From Mayamaea pseudoterrestris (Eukaryota; Bacillariophyta; Bacillariophyceae; Sellaphorales; Sellaphoraceae), in NCBI GenBank assembly GCA_027923505.1, contig BROI01000025.1, positions 62,001 through 126,000 on the forward strand: 64,000 bases of DNA, read 5' to 3'. The notes beneath the pieces were generated by a model. The model was given only the letters and a program-made list of their open reading frames with translations, had not been told where the DNA came from and ran no database searches. Shown one piece after another: positions 10,549 to 22,397 of this stretch. A program made the translations under genes and the position numbers. Each line of letters starts with the position of its first letter. The first letter of the stretch is position 1.

Positions 10549-13170
10549 ATGAAGCTACTCAAATTTGCGCGACTGAGCCGCACCAAGTCGGACGAAGTCA
10601 CGCCGCAAGTGTCCAATACTACGAGTACGGCGGCTGCAACTACCAGTGCCAGCAATGCAAATGCAAGTAATACGTTCCGCCGCGCCGCCAAAAAGACCAA
10701 TAGCAGTGGCAGTAGCTCCAACGATCAAATGACGAGTAGTAACGGAAGCAACAACAATAACACTGACAATAACGAAGCATCCGCAAACAACACCAGTGTC
10801 TTTCGCGTCACGGTCCCCCAAGGCGTGTCGCCGAACCAAGAGTTTCAAGTCTACGCCGGCGGACGCATTGTGAGGGTGCGGTGTCCGCCCAACGTGCAGC
10901 CGGGGCAGTCGCTGCAGATTACCGTGCCGCGGAGCAGCAGTGATAATGCGCAAAGTAATGGTAACAACAAGAAGAATAAGGAGCAGCAGCAATTGAGTGG
11001 AAGCAGTAGCCACAGTCATGACTATAATAATAATCAAGCGGCAGCGTCTGCAAATAACGCGTCACAGCAACCAAACAACAATCACATTGCCGACAGCTCC
11101 AACGTTTCCAAAATCGAGGGCGAGCCAAACTCGTACAATGTCACCATTCCCACTGGCTATTTGGGCGGCCAGCAGTTTCCCGTCACGATAAGTGGACAGT
11201 CGCTCATGGTGACGGTTCCAACCAACGCGCGGGCTGGCATGAAGGTGCGGGTGAATCCGCCGCCGGCGGCGGCGAATGGTAACATGGCAGCGGGAAGTAA
11301 CAACAACGAACTGTCATTTCCGAACAATAACGGCAAACCAAAGTCACACGACGCGGACAGTAATGACACGCAACTCTTCGAAGTCCAAGTCCCCGAGGGC
11401 GTCCAGCCGGGACAACCCTTCGCCTTACTTGCAGGCGGCGTGCGCGTCTTGGTCACCTGCCCCACCAACGCCGGTCCCGGCCTGCGGATTCGCTTCAATC
11501 TACCAAAGGCGCTCATGCACCAGCGCAAGGTGCCGCAGAACGAAGCCGCACTCATCAAATTGTCGTACGACAAGGATGGTTGGGCGCGCACGATTCGCGT
11601 CACGGACATGCGCTTCCAGTGGGTGCGCATGGACGACAAGGGTGACATTCATGTTAGCACGGAGCGGTTCGATCCCGACAAGTCGGCGTATGTGAGACAT
11701 TTGGAGTTTCGGCAGGGGAGTGACCCGCGCATACGTGACGGCATTTTGACGCTCGTGCCGGCGAACGAAGCGTTTGTGGCGAGCAGCATTAAAGGTGCCA
11801 ACGATCAGGAGTTGGTCACGTATGGGGATATTTGCGACGCGCAGGGACAAGCGTTCGAGGCCAAGGCGGAGTGGTTTAAGGAAAAGTGTGAAATGCTGCG
11901 GGTGGAGTTTACGGAGGGACACATGCGCATCAATGTGCGGCGCGCGCACTTGCTGGAGGATTCGCTATTGGCGATTATGAGTTTGAGTCGACGCGACATG
12001 CGCAAGTTGTGGCGGTTCGAATTCATTGGGGAGCAGGGAATTGATGCGGGTGGATTGGCGCGCGAGTGGTTTCAGTTGGTCACGACGGAGATTTTTGATC
12101 CGGACATGGGGTTGTGGCATTCGAGCGAGACGAACCAAATGTGCATGCAAATTAATCCAGCGTCGAGTGAGTACCATGTTTTGTGATTGTGTGGTGAATG
12201 CTGATTGCGATATTGGTTGAGTGATGAGCGAGACGGTCACGTCAGAGAAAAGAGATTGCATGTATCTTTAACACTTGCTAAAAAAATCCGCCCTCTTCCC
12301 ATCCGTACAGAATATGTTTGCGACGAGTATCATGTGTATTACCGATTCTTAGGTCGCATCATGGGCAAGGCTCTCTTTGACCAGCAGCTAGTCAATGGAC
12401 ACATGGTCCAATACATTTACAAGCATATTCTTGGCTGGCCCATTTCGTTCAAGGATCTCGTCATGGTTGACGAGGAGTTTTACAACAATTTAAAGCAGCT
12501 CAAGCAACTTGCCAATCATGGCCAAGACTTGTCGGCACTATGCCTCGATTTTACCACCACTGAGGAAGTCATGGACACCAAGGAGGAGCTGGAGCTCGTT
12601 CCAGGCGGATCCGATATTGAAGTCAACAATGATAACTTGCCCGAATACTTGGAAGCCAAGCTAAAGTACCGCATGCTTGATCGCGTCAAACCCCAAATGA
12701 ACGAACTACTGTTAGGGTTCTTTGACGTGATTCCCGAGCCGCTGCTCACAGTCTTTGACTTTCAAGAATTGGAGCTGCTCATGTGCGGTCTTCCCGTGAT
12801 TGACATGGATGATTGGATGGCGAATACAGAGTATTGCGGCGAGTACGAGAGCTGTGGACCAAATCACTCGGCCTGCCGCTGGTTCTGGGAAGTGGTGGAT
12901 GAGTTCGACCACGAGACCAAGGCTCGATTACTGCAGTTTGTGACTGGAACATCGGGTGTTCCGTCACGAGGATTTGGCGTATTGCAAGGGAACGATGGCA
13001 ACATTCGCAGGTTTACGATCAACGGGGTCAACGTTGACGTGTGCCTCTATCCACGCGCACATACCTGCTTTAATCGCATCGACCTCCCAATGTACGAATC
13101 GAAGGATGAGCTTCGCGAAAGGCTGAAGCTAGCAGTGACAATGGTTGCCACTGGTTTCGATATTGAGTAA
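10549..13170 (+). CDS. HECT E3 ubiquitin ligase with three N-terminal beta repeats
   Basis: Two exons, 10549-12166 and 12311-13170 (intron 144 bp, GTGAGT...CAG, phase 1), together 825 aa. The N-terminus has Ser/Asn-rich low complexity with three copies of a roughly 43-residue repeat, about residues 84-126, 196-234 and 279-320. Each begins F/Y-x-V-x-V/I-P-x-G and ends with a GxxxxxxVP-like strand (for example VTVPQGVSPNQEFQVYAGG). The C-terminal half is a HECT domain: IDAGGLAREWFQLVTTEIF, YYRFLGRIMGKALFDQQLV, and the catalytic Cys in AHTCFNRIDLP at about residue 792, 33 residues from the end. By family it transfers ubiquitin from E2 to substrate through that Cys. The N-terminal repeats are probably substrate- or ligand-binding; that is inference. 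Confidence 0.88.
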
Positions 13171-13423
13171 ACGACAAATCTTTTTCCAATGGCACGAGTT
13201 TAGTAAATCATGCATTTTAAATACGTTATTATTATCATTTTGAAAATATCTGCAGCTTTCTCTCAGAAATCGGAAGGGCATAGCGCATGCCATTAGGACG
13301 CATTTACATCATCGCTATTAATACTCAACCCAATCGTCAAAGTTGAAGTCGAAAACAAGCTGCCAACCGGTACACTCAAGCTGGTAAATAATATATTATC
13401 TACAGTTCTTTTCTTTATCTGCA

Positions 13424-14823
13424 CTAACCCATCTGGGCAATCTGCTGCTTAAACTGCTGGACAGCCGGAATCGAGTGGGCCATTGGAGCTCGCTCAAAAT
13501 CCTCGTAATTCCACTGGATCGTCTTTTTCAAATTGTCGCTTGGACCTTCAACAATACGGTTCCGCTGCGCCTTGACAAACTCCTGAAAATACTGCCGGTA
13601 AGACTCCTGATTCAGCGAGTAACCCATGAGATTCTCCAGCGTGCTCTTGGTAAAGGGGACGCTTTCGTCCATTGCATCCAAGTCCTCTGGATTCATCGCA
13701 GCAACAAGCTGACACACCAAATGAAAGCCACGTGTGTACGGCAAGGCCGCTCCCTGATCGCGCAACACTTCGGCCGCCTCGTCCGCAAAGTCGTCCGACT
13801 CGGAGCAAAACGGACAAACCTCTTCCGCATCCTTCATCCATTCCACATCCTTGTCGTCATTCGTACACGACAAGAACGTGACGGGGTTACCCGATGGATT
13901 GGGTCGGTGCTTGAGCAGCTTGATAATCTCCTGGACAGCCTGGACGCCTCCATTGGGCACGCCGTCTCCAAAAAAGTAGCGCGCAATGCTGGCGCCCTGA
14001 CCGCGCCCAAACGAGTCCTTCAACTTTTCCAGCGCCGGAGTCGTGCCGGATGGACCACGCGCAAAAACACTTTCAATCTGCCCAAACGCATCCGCCAAGA
14101 ACGTCTTTGGGTCGCGTCCCTGCCTTGTGAGCGAAATGCGGTCCTGGCGGTTCAAAAACTCAATTCCAATCTGATTGAACGGAACATAGGCCAAAATCTC
14201 AATCATATCCTTCAAACGATCCTTGGCTTCCTTCCAGCGCGTGTTTGGCTGACGCGTGACTGGGTCCGTGGTATCGGAAGCGCACTGCATCGAGCCGGAA
14301 TCGTCGACAATGAACTCCAACGAGTCAAACTCGGTCAGCATAATGAGCTTGTTCATGAGGCCAATGGGAACTTCGTACTTGCCCAAGACACTGCCGAGTT
14401 CATCAACCATGGTTTCGGCAGTCACTTTCGGAATAAAAGTGAAAGATTAGAGAGTCAGAGACAGATTCGCGAGTAAGTACTCGGCAGCAAGCGATCCCTT
14501 TTCATTCGCTCTCGCTCACGCTCACTCTCAACACCAAATCTCGCTCAGTACTCACTTCCAGCGGCAACACAAATCTCAGGTTCCTGCACAAGCTCAATCG
14601 CAGCATTGGTCGACTCGGAGAGTGGTGTATCGGTCCCAAAATTGTCATTCATTTGCGCGTAATCGTCCATGGACGAAACCACCGGCAGCGCAACATCGGG
14701 TCGAGCGACGGTTGTGGCGGGAGCACCACCCGACTGCTGCTCCTGATACATTTTGAACTCGGGGTTCAACTTCATGACCCCATTGATCTTGATGTACTTT
14801 TTAGGAGGAGTTCCAGACATCAT
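13424..14823 (-). CDS. VWA-domain protein
   Basis: Two exons on the minus strand, 14823-14556 and 14424-13424, with a 131-bp GTGAGT...AAAG intron; the split codon rebuilds Met and the join gives 422 aa. The first exon (from MMSGTPPKKYIKING) is an unstructured leader of about 89 residues; the frame extends further upstream, but the Met pair at 14823/14820 looks the better start. The second exon holds a von Willebrand A domain: a MIDAS DxSxS (FIVDDSGSM, about residues 128-136), then IGIEFLNR, and a late YFFGDGVPNGG strand in the Asp position. A Cys-containing C-terminal region follows (VCPFCSESDDF). No signal peptide, so it is probably intracellular. Metal-dependent protein binding is likely by family; the partner is unknown. 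Confidence 0.8.
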
Positions 14824-15103
14824 GGTGATATATATATAGTTTGGTAATACCGGTAGATGGAGAGAAAGTGACAAAAGATTCGATGCGGCGGCAACGACGA
14901 AACGGATCGCACGCTTTTTGCTTCCGCGAAACGGCTGCCATAACGCGCGCCCAACGCGCGCCAAGACTCGAACGTCATGCGGGACTTGCATCCCTTTGCT
15001 CGAACTACACGCAACTTTGATTGTTAACTGTAAGCAATACATAGTTTATGCCGTGCTTGATGTGTAAAGGTACTATCTATGTACTATGTGGTGGTCTAGT
15101 CTA

Positions 15104-16179
15104 TCACTTACTTTTAGTAGCTTCAACAATAAACATGGGATCGCGATAAATGCTGCCTGGGACAGTGGCAGTAATGTCAAACGCCTTGCGTGGTTCATCG
15201 AAACCACCGGCATACTGAAAGTAGCCATTGATAAGCTCCAAATGCTGTCGGTCGTTCATGCTGAGCCACATTTTGATTGCCTTGGTGGGAAAGCATCGAT
15301 TCGACTGCGACACTATCATTTTGCCGCCGGGGCGCAACACGCGGTGGACTTCCTTCAATACCTCCACTGGATGGATCAAATAGTCAATGGACACGACGCA
15401 CGTCACCACGTCAAAGCTATTATTTTCATATGGCAACTTTGGATCCACGTTGAGATCGACTGCCTTGTATCCACCCGTCAATTGATCGTTGAACGACAAC
15501 TCCGTCCCACTGATGCCCGTCGCACAAATCTTGTGCATCGTCTTTGGAAACTCCAACGGATAGTGACTCACCCAGCTGGAGCAAATATCCAAAACGTCAC
15601 TACCAGCTGGAACGTTGTTGCGGTAGTACTGCGTCAATGCCGCCACGGCGGGTTCGTCAATGTGGTAGACGAGCTTGGGAAAGGCGTAAAACTGCGCGTC
15701 GCTCGATGGATCGGAACGATCAAAGTCTTGCTGGCGAAAGGGCCATTCTTTCGGCCACTCTCTCACGAGTGAGACTGGTCTGTGTGAAGAAAAGATGGGA
15801 GCAGTGGTTAAGAATGTGATTGCGTCTCTCGAACATGCCAATGGTTTACTCAAGATACATACTTGACTGGAAAGGAGTAGGGCGTCGAGTCACCCGTGAA
15901 CCTTCGCACCAGCATTCCCCTCGTCCTTGGATTGTCAGCAGTTCCACCACCACTACTCATTTGCACCTCCTGATCAATGTATCGAGGGTTGTTTGCAACT
16001 GCCTCTGCGGCTTGGCAAGTCTCGGGATCGGCTGTCGTCATGACGACTGCGGAGCACGCCGCGACGAATCGAGTCGCCGACGATGACAGAAATTTGGCAC
16101 GATTCTGCAATGACATGCAAGTGACGGACTTGATGCAGCAACATTGCAGCACTAGCAGAAATGGCCAATGGAACCTCAT
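15104..16179 (-). CDS. SAM-dependent class I methyltransferase
   Basis: Two exons, 16179-15863 and 15779-15104, with an 83-bp intron (GTATGT...CACACAG); the split codon stays Lys and the protein is 330 aa. The N-terminus (MRFHWPFLLVLQCCCIKSV) is hydrophobic, as in a signal or bipartite plastid leader, though a downstream start is possible. The core shows motif I DVLDICSSWVSHYP (the usual Gly-rich loop is replaced by Ser-rich residues), an acidic strand VDLNVDPKLPYENNSFDVVTC, and HRVLRPGGKMIVSQSNRCF, all typical of methyltransferase_11-type folds. The weak glycine loop makes the substrate and even the activity uncertain. It lies head-to-head with the GPI-type protein gene across 240 bp. Confidence 0.75.
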
Positions 16180-16420
16180 GGTCGAAATCGAAAGATCTGA
16201 CAGAGAGCGAAGGTGAATCGCGCTTGAGCAAACGAATGACCTGGAAAGGTCGTACCGGTTTCAATCGTGAAAAAGAAAAGAAAAATGACTACGGTACCGG
16301 TATGACGTCATTCACAGTCACAAACAACATGATCCAAGATTGACCTGCCGAAACGACCATGACACTTTTGATCTTGGTTCTGGAATCGAGACAACGGATT
16401 AGAGACGAACAAATTGCAGT

Positions 16421-17077
16421 ATGTCATTAAGAAAGTGTCAAATTGTTCTACTGCTTTCAGGCTGGTTTCAAGCTGCTGTCTGCGATGCAAATCAAGTGTC
16501 TGCCATCAACCTTCATCGGCACATGCAGGAGTCTTCGCAATCCGACTATGACTTTTATTGTCAAGAGTTTGAATCCATCTATGGAACCTGCGCCTGCACA
16601 TCCAATCCTGACGCCGCGCTCGGCGTCATTTCAACCACGGCGTTCGTCTCGTGCACGCCGCCAAATTTAAACGTCAATGCCAACTTTACCAGCAACGAAC
16701 GGTATCTCTCCACTTTAGAGTATTGCAACGACCTTACAGATACTTGCATGAATGTCAACTTTGCGCAAGATGGATCAGTCAACGACTGCAACGTCGAATA
16801 CGTTGTGTCGGGTCAAGCGCTGGCAGCCTGCTCGAGCTGCGCTCCCTGCACGTCTGTTGACAATAAAAATGTCATCTTTCAAGGCTTTACCATTGACTGC
16901 AACAATGTTTACGCGAATGCTTCGCGCGACGAATGCACGCCGCCGATGGAGTTGCTGCAGTTTGATCCGTTTGTGAAAGACGAATCGGGAGCAGCTACGA
17001 GCGCCAATGCTTGGTCAATGTGGAGCATGGTTGTGACATTGGTTGCAACATTCGCAATTACATTTGCGCGCATTTAA
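16421..17077 (+). CDS. Secreted Cys-rich protein, probably GPI-anchored
   Basis: 218 aa. It starts with a signal peptide (MSLRKCQIVLLLSGWFQAAVC). The body has about 14 cysteines, including a CACTSNPDAAL stretch and CSSCAPCTS, and several N-x-S/T sites. It ends in a hydrophobic tail (WSMWSMVVTLVATFAITFARI) directly at the C-terminus, the pattern of a GPI-attachment signal, although a single membrane anchor is also possible. No family recognised. The role is presumably at the cell surface. Confidence 0.65.
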   Translation: MSLRKCQIVLLLSGWFQAAVCDANQVSAINLHRHMQESSQSDYDFYCQEFESIYGTCACTSNPDAALGVISTTAFVSCTPPNLNVNANFTSNERYLSTLEYCNDLTDTCMNVNFAQDGSVNDCNVEYVVSGQALAACSSCAPCTSVDNKNVIFQGFTIDCNNVYANASRDECTPPMELLQFDPFVKDESGAATSANAWSMWSMVVTLVATFAITFARI

Positions 17078-17298
17078 CTTCAGTTATACTCTCATTAAAA
17101 CTTCTGAACAATTTATCTTACGAAATGCAATGCGTGCCACATCTTTATTTACGCCAAATACATCGATTTGTGCATTTCGCTACAATAAGGCAGGTGTTGC
17201 AATCTGGCGGAAACTGATCCATCTTTTATACAACATCGGGCCACTAGAAGATGACCACGCAATTGTTATTAGGGATCATACTCGAATCTTTGCATGCT

Positions 17299-18795
17299 TC
17301 AAATTACTTGTTTGAGACAGGCTACTGCCAATAGGGCAGCGCCATAGCTAGCTTCAGTATTTTCGGCGCGCATAATAACTAATGAGTCCTCACCAAACGC
17401 TTGTCGAAGTCTTCGTTGGCGCATTTTTATCCACACGTCATTGCGAGATCCACCCCCGCATGTTCTGACAACAGTTGGTTTGTTTGGAGTTGCCCCAAGC
17501 CGGCCCAATGCCAAGAAGCCATCTCTTTCCACGTCACTAATGCCTTGAAGAATACCGTGCAGAAAGTCGCGTTTATTGTCGGGCCGCGGTTCCAAGATTG
17601 GTTCTTTGCTACCATCAGCTACCGGGAAGCGTTCCCCTTTAGTTACCAATGGATAGTACTGCATAGGACTGTCTTGCATTGGATCAATATCCTGGCTGAG
17701 ACGGTCAAGCTCGTCATTTGTAAACTCAAGCTGCCTCAAAATGGCGCATCCCACGTTGGAGGCGCCCCCAGCCAACCAAGCTTCCTGCGCTGGATCGCCA
17801 CCAAACGAAGATGGGAAGCGATGACTGTAGACACCAGTCAAGGAGTCTTCAATGTAGGTGCTGCTAAGTTGCTTAATAGCCAAGGTTGAACCCAGCGACG
17901 TAACTGCCGTCCCCAGTGGTGGCTGAGAACCAACTGCTGCAAAGAATGCTGCGTTTGAGTCCGTCGTTCCTCCAGCAATGATGCAATTTTTTGGTAGACC
18001 ATACCGATCAGCCATGTGGTCTCTAACCGTGCCCAAGGGGTCACCTGGTGACACGACGTTGGAGGGTAAGACTTCGAGTGGAATGTGGGCTGCTCGCAGT
18101 AGTTTCGCCATCCATTCAGGCCATTGTAAGGCTCGCACATCGTACCCAAGCTTCAAGCAATTGTGCCAGTCTGAGGATACTGTATTGGTTTGATTGGATG
18201 GATCGCGGCAGAATTGTAGTGCGACATAGTCAGCTTGATGACAGAGTCGTTCGCTTGAAGCGATGAGCCTGTCCTCATTCCACGCTAAAAGCTTTGCCAA
18301 ACTACCCGTTGCGCTAACCGCAACATGGTTTGGAGGTGCATATTGCTCAAATCGTTTCATGGCTTTGGAACCATATTCGCCAGCACTGCTGACAACATTG
18401 TAGTTGTACATGCATGTTGGGCGTGTCGGCATTGCGGTCTCAGCGTCGACCGTTAAGCAACTTGCCGACGTTCCAGAGAAGCAAATGGACTTGACTGATG
18501 CCATAGGAACTGAATTGGAAGCCTCGCTCAAGAGCGAGTCAATTGCTTGCATCCATGCGTCCGGACTATCAAAGTCAGATGTCAGATCCCAAGCCACAGC
18601 CGTTGTATAGACTTCCGTCATATCATGAGTAGAGACGACAGATATCCGAGCACCCGAAGTCCCAAGATCAAATCCTACTGAGTAGCTTTGCGATTTTTGC
18701 ACGGAGAGTGCCATTGTTTGAAAAATGAGGGCAAGAAAAAGAATGCCGATGTAAACAATGCGCGAAAGAAAGACCTTAGTCATACATCTTCCCAT
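17299..18795 (-). CDS. FGGY-family sugar kinase, plastid D-ribulokinase/xylulokinase-like
   Basis: 498 aa. A hydrophobic leader (about 1-32, ending near QTMALSVQ) precedes the kinase and fits a signal-type plastid presequence. The FGGY core begins YSVGFDLGTSGARISVV, the phosphate-1 loop, and near the end has RTCGGGSRNDVWIKMRQRRL, the second nucleotide-binding signature. The GTSGAR form resembles the plant XK1/cyanobacterial D-ribulose kinase group rather than the classic GTTS xylulokinases. Proposed reaction: ATP-dependent phosphorylation of a ketopentose, probably D-ribulose, in the plastid. Family assignment is firm; substrate and location are inference. Confidence 0.8.
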   Translation of the reverse strand: MGRCMTKVFLSRIVYIGILFLALIFQTMALSVQKSQSYSVGFDLGTSGARISVVSTHDMTEVYTTAVAWDLTSDFDSPDAWMQAIDSLLSEASNSVPMASVKSICFSGTSASCLTVDAETAMPTRPTCMYNYNVVSSAGEYGSKAMKRFEQYAPPNHVAVSATGSLAKLLAWNEDRLIASSERLCHQADYVALQFCRDPSNQTNTVSSDWHNCLKLGYDVRALQWPEWMAKLLRAAHIPLEVLPSNVVSPGDPLGTVRDHMADRYGLPKNCIIAGGTTDSNAAFFAAVGSQPPLGTAVTSLGSTLAIKQLSSTYIEDSLTGVYSHRFPSSFGGDPAQEAWLAGGASNVGCAILRQLEFTNDELDRLSQDIDPMQDSPMQYYPLVTKGERFPVADGSKEPILEPRPDNKRDFLHGILQGISDVERDGFLALGRLGATPNKPTVVRTCGGGSRNDVWIKMRQRRLRQAFGEDSLVIMRAENTEASYGAALLAVACLKQVI

Positions 18796-19040
18796 TCTCA
18801 GCCCTCAAAATCGTTTGATTTCCTCTCGCACACTGTGTTTGGTGCTCTTGGACTCATTTCTTGGCCAGTTGAGCTGCCGACAACCCTCATGGTGAGTGAC
18901 GTTCCTTGCTCGCGCATTTTTTTCTCATTGAAACGTCATCATGTCGCAACGTTGATTGCGTCCTTCGCCAACGAGAACGTTTTGCATGCCTTCGCGGTTC
19001 GTCAAGCTAATCTCTTGGTGTTTGTCGTTGTATTGTAGAA
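18796..19040. promoter_or_regulatory. Upstream region of the FGGY kinase gene
   Basis: About 245 bp before the transposon island begins. No specific motif recognised. Any promoter of the kinase gene must lie here or within the element sequences that follow. Confidence 0.3.
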
Positions 19041-20324
19041 CCAAAAAGCAACACATTCGCGGAGCGGGGAGGTGGTAGGATCAACGGTTCAACATGGAAG
19101 CAAGGGCTTTCACGCGCTTCGCGCGCTAACCCCTATCGGTACAAACAATGGGAACGCTCTAATGAGATGCAGCAGGTTTTGCATATACTAGACAATTATG
19201 CAAAGCTATGGCATATGTATTGCTGCATGTATGAAGTGATTATTAAGGGTTCAAAGACTTTCGCGCGCTTCGCGCGCATGTACAATTACCGTAGGCAATG
19301 GACAGAGTAGTTTGGGATCCTTCAAAGCCAGTCTACCGGTAGATCAAACAAAACTGCGTGGGTTTAGTAATGAGAGAACTAACAAAGTCAAGAAAATGAC
19401 ACATACCATAGTATTGTGTCCATTGTCTCCATACCGGACCATTGCGTCCATTGTCTACATACCTATCGGAATGGGTAGTTGAAACTGCTTCGCCAAAGGT
19501 AGGAGATGTCGTAGAACGACACGGTCATTTTGACGGTCATTGCCTTACAAACTTCATATTGTCGCAGCGGCAGTATCACACAATTAATCTCGTGGAGCAT
19601 GTCCGGAGAGATCCTACCACTAAAAGCAAAGCACAATGGCATCATCATCAATGTAACCGACCATCCTTTTGTTACTGCAGAACAAGACGAACCCTGGAAA
19701 GGCGGCCACTGTACTAGTACAATGTCGCTGGACTGGCGTGCCGAAACGTTCGGATGATGTCATAACGAGCCGGCCAGTCATTGATGATTGCTCGCCAACT
19801 CCCACTCGTTCCGTTCCATTCGTTGTGGCAAGCCAGATGCACTCGCGCATCAACACTAAAGATGTCTCAGCAATGGTCCTGCCTCGTCTTACACTCCGCA
19901 AGTACGACTTGGCAGTGGTTACAATCCCCGATGCAAGGATGGATCGAGAGGCAAAGCTATGGCATATGTATTGCTGCATTTGGAAGTGAAGTTATTAAGG
20001 TTAAGGCAAGCCAAACACTCGCGCTCAACACTGTCAAACGAAAGACAGTAATGTTGACACTGGCCCTCAAAGCAATGATTTGATGGTTGATGCCAGCAGT
20101 TCGTGTCGATATGGACCAAAGGAGAGGCTAGATATTGCACTAATTGAGTGGTAATCAATGGCAATTTGACAGCATACTACTAAAGTGAAGCAATGTGTTT
20201 TACATAGCTAACATGGTCATTGTGAGGGTCATTGCATGCGCCCGAGGCGAAACGTCATGCAGTCGCAGCGGCAGTATCACACAATTAATCTCGTGAAGCA
20301 TTTCCGGATAGATCCTACCACAAA
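19041..20324. mobile_element. Remnants of short rolling-circle (Helitron-like) elements
   Basis: The stretch opens (19052-19085) with the same end sequence as the array units: CACATTCGCGGAGCGGGG followed by GGTGGTAGGATC. At about 19563-19617 and 20265-20320 it has the opposite end (GTCGCAGCGGCAGTATCACA, AATTAATCTCGTG, GATCCTACCAC). Two GC-rich hairpins of the form GCGCGC-TTC-GCGCGC lie near 19105-19120 and 19263-19280. A block reading CAAAGCTATGGCATATGTAT occurs at about 19198 and again near 19956, which indicates a second repeat family or an internal duplication. Several small ORFs here have no protein features and are not called. I read it as several degraded non-autonomous copies. Confidence 0.65.
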
Positions 20325-22147
20325 CACATTCGCGGTGCGGGGAGGTGGTAGGATCAATGGTTTCACAAAGCCTGCAAAGACTTTTGCGCGCTCCGCGCGC
20401 GCAAAGACTGTCAAACAGTAGACACAGTGGTCTTCAAAGCAACCATTTGATGGGATGATGCCAACAATTCTTGTCTATATGGAACAAACAGAGAGGCTAG
20501 AGGTTGCAGTAATTGAGTGCAAATAAATGACTCATTGGGAGCAAGTACAGCATTGTGTTTGGGGTAGCTAACACGGTCATTGTGAGGGGTCATTGCATGC
20601 GCCAAAACCATGTGACGTCAACTACGTCGCAGCGGCAGTATTCCAATTAATGTCGTGAAGCATGTTTGGATGTATCCTACCACAAACACATTCGCGGGGC
20701 GGGGAGGTGGTAGGATCAATGGTTTCACAAAGCCTGCAAAGACTTTTGCGCGCTCCGCGCGCACAAACATTGCCAAATAGTAGAGAGAGTAAAATTGATG
20801 CTGGCCTTCAAAGCAGCCATTGATGGGTTGATGCCAACAATTCTTGTCTATATGGAACAAAAGGAGAGGCTAGATATTGCAGTAATTGAGTGGTAATCAA
20901 TGGCTCTTCAGAGCATAATCCTAACGGAAAGCAATGTCTTTGGGATAGCTAACAGGGTCATTGTGAGGGGTCATTGCATGCGCCCTAAGCCTGACGTCAT
21001 CTGCGTCGCAGTGGCAGCCTTCCAAACACATTCGCGGGGCGAGGAGGTGGTAGGATCAATGGTTTCACAACGCTTGCAAAGACTTTTGCGCGCTCCGCGC
21101 GCACAAACACTGCTAAGTAGTAGATACAGTCAAATTGACACTGGCCTTCAAAGCAACCATTTGATGGCTTGATGCCAACAATTCTGTCTATATAGAAGAC
21201 AAGGAGAGGCGAGATATAGCAGTAATTGAGTGTATAACTCTTTGAGAGCATACTCCTAACAGTAAAGTAAGGCAATGTGTTTTGGGATAGCTAACAGGGT
21301 CATTGTGAGGAGTCATTGCACGCGCCGAAAGCTTGACGTCATATTTGTCGCAGTGGCAGCGCACCAATTAATGTCGTGAAGCATGTTCGGATGTATCCTA
21401 CCACAAACACATTCGCGGGGCGGGGAGGTGGTAGGATCAACGGTTTCACAAAGCCTGCAACGACTTTTGCGCGCTCCGCTCGCACAAACACTGCCAAACA
21501 GTAGAGACAGTAATATTGTCACTGGCCTTTAAAGCAACCATTTGATGGTTGATGCCAACCTTACTTGTCTATATGGAGCAAAAGGAGAGGTTAGAGATTG
21601 CATAAATTGAGTGGTAATCAACGGCGCTTTGAGAGCATACTCCTAAAGTCTAGCAATGTGTTTTGGGATAGCTAACATGGTCATTTTGAGGGGTCATTGC
21701 ATGCGCGCAAAGCTTGACGTCATTCACGTCGCAGTGGCAGCCCTTCCAATTAATGTCGTGAAGCATGTTCGGATAGATCCTACCACAAACACATTCGCGG
21801 GGCGGGGAGGTGGTAGGATCAATGGTTTCACAAAGCCTGCAAAGACTTTTGCGCGCTCCGCGCGCACAAAGACTGTCAAACAGTAGATACAGTGGTCTTC
21901 AAAGCAACCATTTGATGGGTTCATGCCAACAATTCTTGTCTTTATAGAACATACAGAGAGGCTAAAGATTGCAGTATTTGGTGCAAATTAATGGCTCTAT
22001 GAGAGCAAGTACAGCATTGTGTTTGGGGTAGCTAACACGGTCATTTTGAGGGGTCATTGCATGCGCCGAAAGCTTGACGTCATCTGTGTCGCAGTGGCAG
22101 TATGCCAATTAATGTCGTGAAGCATGTTCGGATATATCCTACCACAA
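20325..22147. repeat. Head-to-tail array of ~340-380 bp non-autonomous Helitron units
   Basis: Five units start at about 20325, 20687, 21025, 21408 and 21789, and the sixth start, near 22148, leads into the long element. Each unit begins CACATTCGCGGGGCGGGGAG, then GTGGTAGGATC, then a GC hairpin of the form TGCGCGC-TCC-GCGCGCA. A conserved middle follows (AAAGCAACCATTTGATGG, TTGTCTATATGGA), then two GGTCATT motifs, and it closes with GTCGTGAAGCATGTTCGGAT and GATCCTACCAC. The closing GATCCTACCAC of one unit and the opening GTGGTAGGATC of the next are exact inverted repeats separated by about 22 bp. One junction, before 21025, lacks the closing part. The array is noncoding. Confidence 0.85.
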
Positions 22148-22397
22148 ACACATTCGCGGGGCGGGGAGGTGGTAGGATCAACGGTTTTTTTTGTTACTGC
22201 GGAAAGTATTGCTACCACTGAGTTTTTACATTGATAACGTTTCACTATTTTACTGTCACTAGTTATGCCTTTGCAACCAAGAGCTACATATATTGTCGTT
22301 CCATTTACTCCGTCTCACCATTTTCCGCGCCATCGTTGACCACTCCAACCGAAGGGAATCCCAGCTGGGCGGCGAAAGGATGGTTGGTTGGACGGCT

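Noticed and set aside
13475-14476. 333-codon plus-strand ORF opposite the VWA gene
   Set aside because: It is the antisense mirror of the VWA coding region and has no recognised domain.
20325-22147. CRISPR-like or satellite array
   Set aside because: Units of 340-380 bp with conserved transposon ends and hairpins fit non-autonomous Helitrons; there are no short repeats with unique spacers, and the genome is eukaryotic.
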